From: Chara braunii
Taxonomy: Eukaryota; Streptophyta; Charophyceae; Charales; Characeae
DNA: 22,386 bases
Direction: 5' to 3'
NCBI GenBank assembly: GCA_003427395.1
Contig: BFEA01000168.1
Span: forward strand, 1,534,289-1,556,674
Shown: piece by piece, positions 18,698-22,386 of the stretch
Layout: every line of letters begins with the position of its first letter
Numbering within the stretch: the first letter of the stretch is position 1
Position numbers and translations under genes: made by a program
The notes under the pieces: generated by a model
Database searches by the model: none
Told to the model about the DNA's origin: nothing
What the model saw: the letters and a program-made list of their open reading frames with translations, nothing else

Positions 18698-19430
18698 CTA
18701 GGACATAGGAGTAGCACGATCATAGGCGCGGTCAAGTTTCATGGCATTCTTGAGATTCGAGAGAGGTTCCTATGTAGATTCTTTGTCGGGGTATCCGGTC
18801 CATTTGACTTCGTATTCAGTGATTGGTTCCGGGTGGTGAGATACCTGAGTAGTTCGTCGACCTATGATTGCTTCAACAACGAATTCAGGGCATGCGGGTA
18901 ACATGATAGGTGGTCTAGGATATGGGCGGTCAACGAATTGGGGTGGGGATTCATGATATTCTTTTAGGTATTCGATGTGGAAGACCGGGTGGACGTGGCT
19001 CCTCTCGGGGGGGAGTTGGAGTTTGTAGTTGACGTCGGAGGTTTTTTTAATGATGGGGTAGGGTCCGAGCGTTTGGCGGAGAGTTTCTTTGACAATCCAT
19101 GTTCAGGGTTCAAAGCGTTTGGCGCAGAGCCAGACTTTGTCCCCTACTTTGAATTGCAAGTCTCGTTTGTGTTTGTTGATCGTGTTTGCTTGTTGTTCTT
19201 TTGTTCTTTCGAGGGCTTCGATTGCTTCTCTGAGGAGTCGATTCATTGTTGCTACCCATTCATTGAGGGAAGGGCAGGGTGTGGAGGGGTTGAGTTGCGA
19301 GGGAAGCAGGAAATCAGAGGGCAAGCGCGGATGGTAGCCAAGGTCAAGGTAGAATGGAGACATCCCAGTGGAAGGACAAACAACGTGTTGCAGGCGATCT
19401 CGGCGGCGGTGAGCAACAGATCTCAGTCGT
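18698..19430 (-). pseudogene. integrase C-terminal region and chromodomain
   Basis: After a TGA at 19423-19425, where a Trp is expected, the integrase continues. A frameshift near 19385 moves it into the phase that reads STGMSPFYLDLGYHPRLP, then the helix EALERTKEQQANTINKHKRD and VGDKVWLCAKRF. A TGA at 19103-19105 interrupts. The same phase then resumes with LGPYPIIKK, VHPVFHIEYLKEYH and a chromodomain containing EFVVEAIIGRR, YEVKWTGYPDKES and EPLSNLKNA. The conserved chromodomain Trp before EP is a TAG at 18770-18772. Chromodomains read histone methylation marks and steer insertion into heterochromatin. The reading ends at TAG 18698. Confidence 0.87.
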
Positions 19431-20265
19431 GTTGATGTGGATGATAGTACTTCTGTAGAATTCTTTGGAGAGTATCGTTCATCTTCTCGGGTTGTCCATC
19501 GGTCTGTGGGTGGAGTGCAGAGTTGTACTTGAGTGTAGTTATGTAGGCGTTGCAATGTTGTTTCCAAAACTGTGAGAGGAAACGGGGATCGCGGTCGCTG
19601 ATGATATTCTCGGGGAGGCCGTGGTGGCGTGCAACATGGTGGAAGAAGAGTAAGGCGATGTCTTTGGCGGTGTGCGAGGTGGTGCAAGGAATGAAGTGGG
19701 CGAGTTTGGTCAGGCGGCAGAGGATGTCGTAGATGCAATCATGCCCGCGGTTGGTCTTTGGGAGACCGCACACGAAGTCCATGGAAATGGACTGCCACCG
19801 GTGAGTGGGGATGGGCAATGATTGGAGCTTGCCGGGTTTGGCTCGGTTCGAGGGATTGTCAACTTGACACGTGGGACATGAGCGAATGTATGTTTTGACG
19901 TCGGCGAGTAGAGAAGGCCAATAGAAGTAGCGGGAGATGGTGTCGATGGTTTTCTGGAAACCGAGGTGACCTGCGGTCTTGGCGTCGTGGTGCTCGGCCA
20001 AGAGCTGGGTACGGAGACCACGTGTGTCAGGGATGCACAGTCGGCGAGTGCCTTTCGTGTCGATGTAGAGGAGGTTGTTGTGGAGGGAGTAGTCGCGGAC
20101 TGGGTTAAGATCGTGGAGCTTGTTGTAAATGGCAGCGAAGTCTGGGCAAGAGATGTAGCCTTGGGTGTATCGGCGATGGAGTGATGGGAGGAGTTGGATA
20201 TGGGTCATGGAGGCGTAGACTTTCTTGGGGGGTTTGTGGTCGCGTCGTCGAGAGAGGCATCAGCA
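19423..20265 (-). pseudogene. integrase zinc finger and catalytic core (triad present)
   Basis: The longest open part, 20208-19423, is 261 codons. A few codons of the same phase (RRRDHKPPKK) precede it after a TGA near 20260. The zinc finger has His73/74 and His81 (HHDAKTAGHLG) with Cys111 and Cys114 (CPTC). The catalytic triad is complete: Asp144 in SMDFVCGLP, Asp205 in ISDRDPRF and Glu241 in HPQTDGQPE, with exactly 35 residues between the last two. This core is the best-preserved enzyme part in the window, but it stops at TGA 19423-19425, before the C-terminal DNA-binding region. The chosen Met lies within the linker and is unlikely to be a real start, since the protein would be cut from a polyprotein. 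Confidence 0.9.
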
Positions 20266-20534
20266 ACGCGGTTGCTTTTGTCGGGGGTATGACAAATTGG
20301 TGAATGTGAACTGCGCAAGGAAGTCGAGCCATCGAGCTTGGTGTGGGGTGATGTCTTTCTTGGTGAGGATGGAAGAAACAATGGTGTCATCAGTGCGAAT
20401 GGTGAAGTATTGCCCGTTTGGTACGGGCGCCAGACTGTGAGGGCGTGAATCATGGCAAGGAGTTCCTTCTCGTTGGAGGGGTAATTCATCTCCGCGGGAA
20501 GGAGCTTCTTGATAACAAGACAATAGTAAGCGGA
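20266..20534 (-). pseudogene. RNase H C-terminal half, several frameshifts
   Basis: The first part (20534-20421) reads LLPAEMNYPSNEKELLAMIH and ALTVWRPY, the middle helices of a gypsy RNase H. The phase then changes and 20421-20275 reads GQYFTIRTDDTIV and LTKKDITPHQARWLDFLAQF. A further change gives SNRVADA, and another restores the integrase phase. The usual TDH motif reads TDD. The N-terminal TDAS strand with the first catalytic Asp is absent, as is all of RT. Confidence 0.85.
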
Positions 20535-20686
20535 GTCGGGGTGTTCACGAGATATGTGAAGGAACTGGTGAGGGGAGTCAGGGGGTGGGGTAGAAGGGGG
20601 GGAGAAGGTAAGGGATATCAAGAGGAGAGTCAAGAGGGCGGGTGAGTTGGACGAAGGAGGGGTGCAAGGAGTAGGGCATGATCAAG
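20535..20686 (-). other. junction where reverse transcriptase should be
   Basis: Only about 150 bp separate the end of the protease from the RNase H remnant. None of the RT motifs is visible in any frame. The sequence is proline-, serine- and leucine-rich when translated and contains several stops. An internal deletion of several hundred codons is inferred. Confidence 0.7.
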
Positions 20687-21307
20687 TCATGGAGTCCACA
20701 AGATGATGTCACACATGAGGTGCATGACATCGAAGGAGACCTGACTGCGAAGAGGACCGGCAGTCATGAGGGCCTCGGGGACAGTGCGATCGACAACGAC
20801 GGCCGAGTCCTTATCCCCTAGTCGGATGGTAATCGGGGAGTCTTAGCCGGTGGAAGAGAGGCCGACTTTGCGGACACAGGCATCGGTGATCAAGTTGTCA
20901 GTGGCACCAATATCAAGGAGGGCCCAAAACTTCACCGTCGATGCGCCAAGGGAGATGGCGATAAACTTGAGCTGGAATTGTGCGGTTCCGGCACAAGCAG
21001 AAGAGATCATGGTGTTGAGGCGTCGTCGTTCCAAGTCTAATCTAACAAGTCGATCGTGTCGTGCTTGTTCCTCAACGAGATCGGAGAAGGTGGTGGAGAA
21101 GGGGTTAGGGATGAGAGTAGAAGAGCAAGTGCCAATGGGAAGCTCGACTGACGGGATAGCAGACGTGTCGCGAGGGGGGCAGGCGGAGTAGATTGCGTCG
21201 CCTGGGGGTCGTCCGATGGGATGTCCGTCACCGGAGGGTGGGTAGGCAGACGGATAGTCGATGCCAAGTGAGCCACCGGTGGAGGATTGCAAGGGACAGG
21301 GGGACAA
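20687..21307 (-). pseudogene. retropepsin with altered active site
   Basis: The frame is in the same phase as gag. The first part (a Gag-Pro linker) holds the charged stretch LVEEQARHDRLVRLDLERRR. The protease core reads AQFQLKFIAISL, then ALLDIGATDNLI. The motif expected here is Asp-Ser/Thr-Gly-Ala, and the Ile codon ATT at 20909-20911 replaces the Ser/Thr. A TAA at 20843-20845 interrupts, and the same phase continues with ITIRLGDKD and a late CDIILWTP followed by TGA (20687-20689), where a Trp is normal. The family is the aspartic protease that matures Gag-Pol. The loss of the Ser/Thr would be expected to impair catalysis even without the stops. Confidence 0.82.
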
Positions 21308-21310
21308 TGT

Positions 21311-22386
21311 TCACGTGGAGGAGGGCCCGACTGTCGCGGTGGAGGAAGAAGTTGGAGTAGAAGGGTCGGGCCCCGCGGAGCGAGGGGTCTGTCGAGTAAA
21401 GCAGCTAGCATTGGGGAAGTTGGTCTGTTGGTGACCTAACTGGTGGCAGCGAAAACACCCGTTGTGTTCTTGGAGGTATATGTGTTCTGCGGGTGTAAGT
21501 TTCTGGAGATGGCGAGGTGGAGAGGATGAAGTCGGACGAGAGGCACGATCCTGGCGTTCCATCCGCATAAGGTGGACGGCCTGGAGGTCCTCAATGGTGA
21601 ATTGGGAGGGGTCGAGAGATGCAGTGTCTCGTACATGTATGGAATTTGACACACAAAACAAAGGGTCGAAGGAGGTGGGTGGAGTGGTGTCGTCGGCGGT
21701 GATGCTATGGAAGAAGCGGGGGCGGGAGGGAGCGGGCGTGGACTGGTGATGAGGGTGGAGGAGTCGATTGTGGTGAAGTATGCGAGAGAGGAGGTCAGCA
21801 AGGGGCATGTCGGGCTTGTGGGCGAGCGTGGTTGCAAGATCTTTGTGGCATACTCGCTTGATGCGGGAGATGAACGCAAAGTCGGTAACGACGATGGTGG
21901 GGAGGTGATGGCGGAGGGAGCGGATGTTGTGGATGAAGCGGTCTGTGGGACCGGTCTGGCGGAGGTGACAAAATTGTTCGAGGTAGTCATCGATGGCTTT
22001 GTGGGGGCGGAAGGTGGGAGTGAGAAGGTCGGCCCATTGGAGGAAGGAGTGACGCGGTCCTCCGGAGGCGCGGTGGTTGCTGACTTCGGCCATCCACCAT
22101 TTGACGGCATTGCCGAGGAGGCGGGAGGTGGCAATGGGAAGCCAGTGGACAAGGGGCATGTGGTCGGATGTAGTGGACGAAGCGGTCTGTGGGACCGTTC
22201 TAGTGGAGGTGACAAAATTGTTCGAGGTAGTCATCGATGGCTTCGTGGGGGCGGAAGGTGGCAGTGAGAAGGTCGGCCCATTGGAGGAAGGAGTGACGCG
22301 GTCCTCCGGAGGTGCGGCGGTTGCTGACTTCGGCCATCCACCATTTGGCGGCATTGCCGAGGAGGCGGGAGGTGGCAATGGGAAGC
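21311..22386 (-). pseudogene. gag with defective zinc knuckle and duplicated segment
   Basis: The 355-codon frame 22378-21311 contains a retrotransposon Gag core from about residue 86: LLGNAVKWWMAEVSN, FLQWADLLTPTFRPHKAIDD, YLEQFCHLRQTGPTDRFIHN. Near the C-terminus is a zinc knuckle, CFRCHQLGHQQTNF, residues 308-321. The fourth ligand is Phe instead of Cys (CX2CX4HX4F), a one-base change from TGC to TTC. The first 68 or so residues are not real gag: they are the out-of-phase reading of the duplicated segment, because the repeat period of 244 is not a multiple of three. The real 5' part of gag lies beyond the window. Gag forms the virus-like particle and binds element RNA. It ends in TGA 21311-21313. 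Confidence 0.85.
21931..22386 (-). repeat. 244-bp tandem duplication within gag
   Basis: Copy one (21931-22174) and copy two (22175-22386, cut by the window edge) both start GGAYGAAGCGGTCTGTGGGA on the plus strand and share almost every base, including TCGATGGCTT, GGCGGAAGGTGG, GGAGTGACGCGGTCCTCCGG and GGCAATGGGAAGC. The outer copy has its own stop on the minus strand, a TAG where the inner copy has a Gln codon. Confidence 0.94.

Larger units (their letters stand above)
18698..22386 (-). mobile_element. decayed chromovirus (Ty3/gypsy), runs off right edge
   Basis: In minus-strand order the element has gag with a CCHC-type knuckle, protease, an RNase H remnant, integrase and chromodomain, ending at a TAG at 18698-18700. 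The chromodomain after integrase is diagnostic of chromoviruses. The RT and the front of RNase H are missing. The 5' LTR lies beyond 22386, and no 3' LTR or polypurine tract was recognised downstream of 18698. Stops at 21311, 20843, 20687, 19423, 19103 and 18770, plus several frameshifts, make it non-functional. Its proteins differ clearly from those of the plus-strand element. Confidence 0.88.

Noticed and set aside
18977-19435. 152-codon plus-strand frame
   Set aside because: It is the antisense of the integrase C-terminal and chromodomain region, which has clear family motifs on the minus strand.
21462-22267. Long plus-strand frames opposite gag
   Set aside because: They are antisense shadows of the gag frame, with glycine- and valine-rich composition produced by the opposite strand of Pro/Ser-rich coding sequence.

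Overview
The window looks like repeat-rich intergenic DNA of a eukaryote in the green lineage (land plant or streptophyte alga). Reasons: two unrelated Ty3/gypsy-type retrotransposons, one of them a chromovirus with a chromodomain; a primer binding site matching plant initiator Met-tRNA; tRNA-headed SINEs with A tails; satellite and microsatellite DNA; and no bacterial-style operons. The style of the pol fragments makes me think of a charophyte such as Chara, but that is an impression that only a database search could confirm. I found no intact host gene and no intact transposon gene.

Layout. 1-258: a tRNA-derived SINE on the minus strand, cut by the window edge. 604-1280: the C-terminal end of a gypsy integrase on the plus strand with one frameshift, followed by about 1 kb of possible 3' UTR or LTR sequence with a TATA box and a nested hairpin. 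2930-3402: an LTR with no element attached. 4309-4680: a nearly complete SINE of the same family as the one at the left edge, on the plus strand. 4820-9715: a decayed plus-strand gypsy element with 5' LTR, Met-tRNA primer site, 1.1 kb leader, gag, protease, reverse transcriptase, RNase H and most of integrase. Its three enzymes have each lost catalytic residues, and the element stops inside integrase with no 3' LTR seen.

9740-11390: tandem repeats. A GA/CA microsatellite comes first, then three copies of an exact 370-bp unit carrying a tRNA-Glu-like relict on the minus strand, then four copies of a 53-bp minisatellite and an A-rich tract. 12064-12714 (minus) is a reading frame of unknown function broken by a single stop codon. 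12715-17250 is a long stretch without a convincing gene. 17262-17790 holds three tRNA-like heads that may be old SINEs. 17969-18568 is an unassigned open frame.

18698-22386 (minus) is a second, unrelated chromovirus running off the right edge. In transcription order it has gag, protease, a remnant of RNase H, integrase with zinc finger and complete DD35E triad, and a chromodomain. The reverse transcriptase is missing, gag carries a 244-bp tandem duplication, and most stop codons look like single C-to-T or G-to-A changes.

Nothing here works as a functioning gene system. The least explained parts are the 370-bp tandem repeat with its embedded tRNA-like element, the SINE family shared by both ends of the first 5 kb, and the unknown broken frame at 12064-12714.
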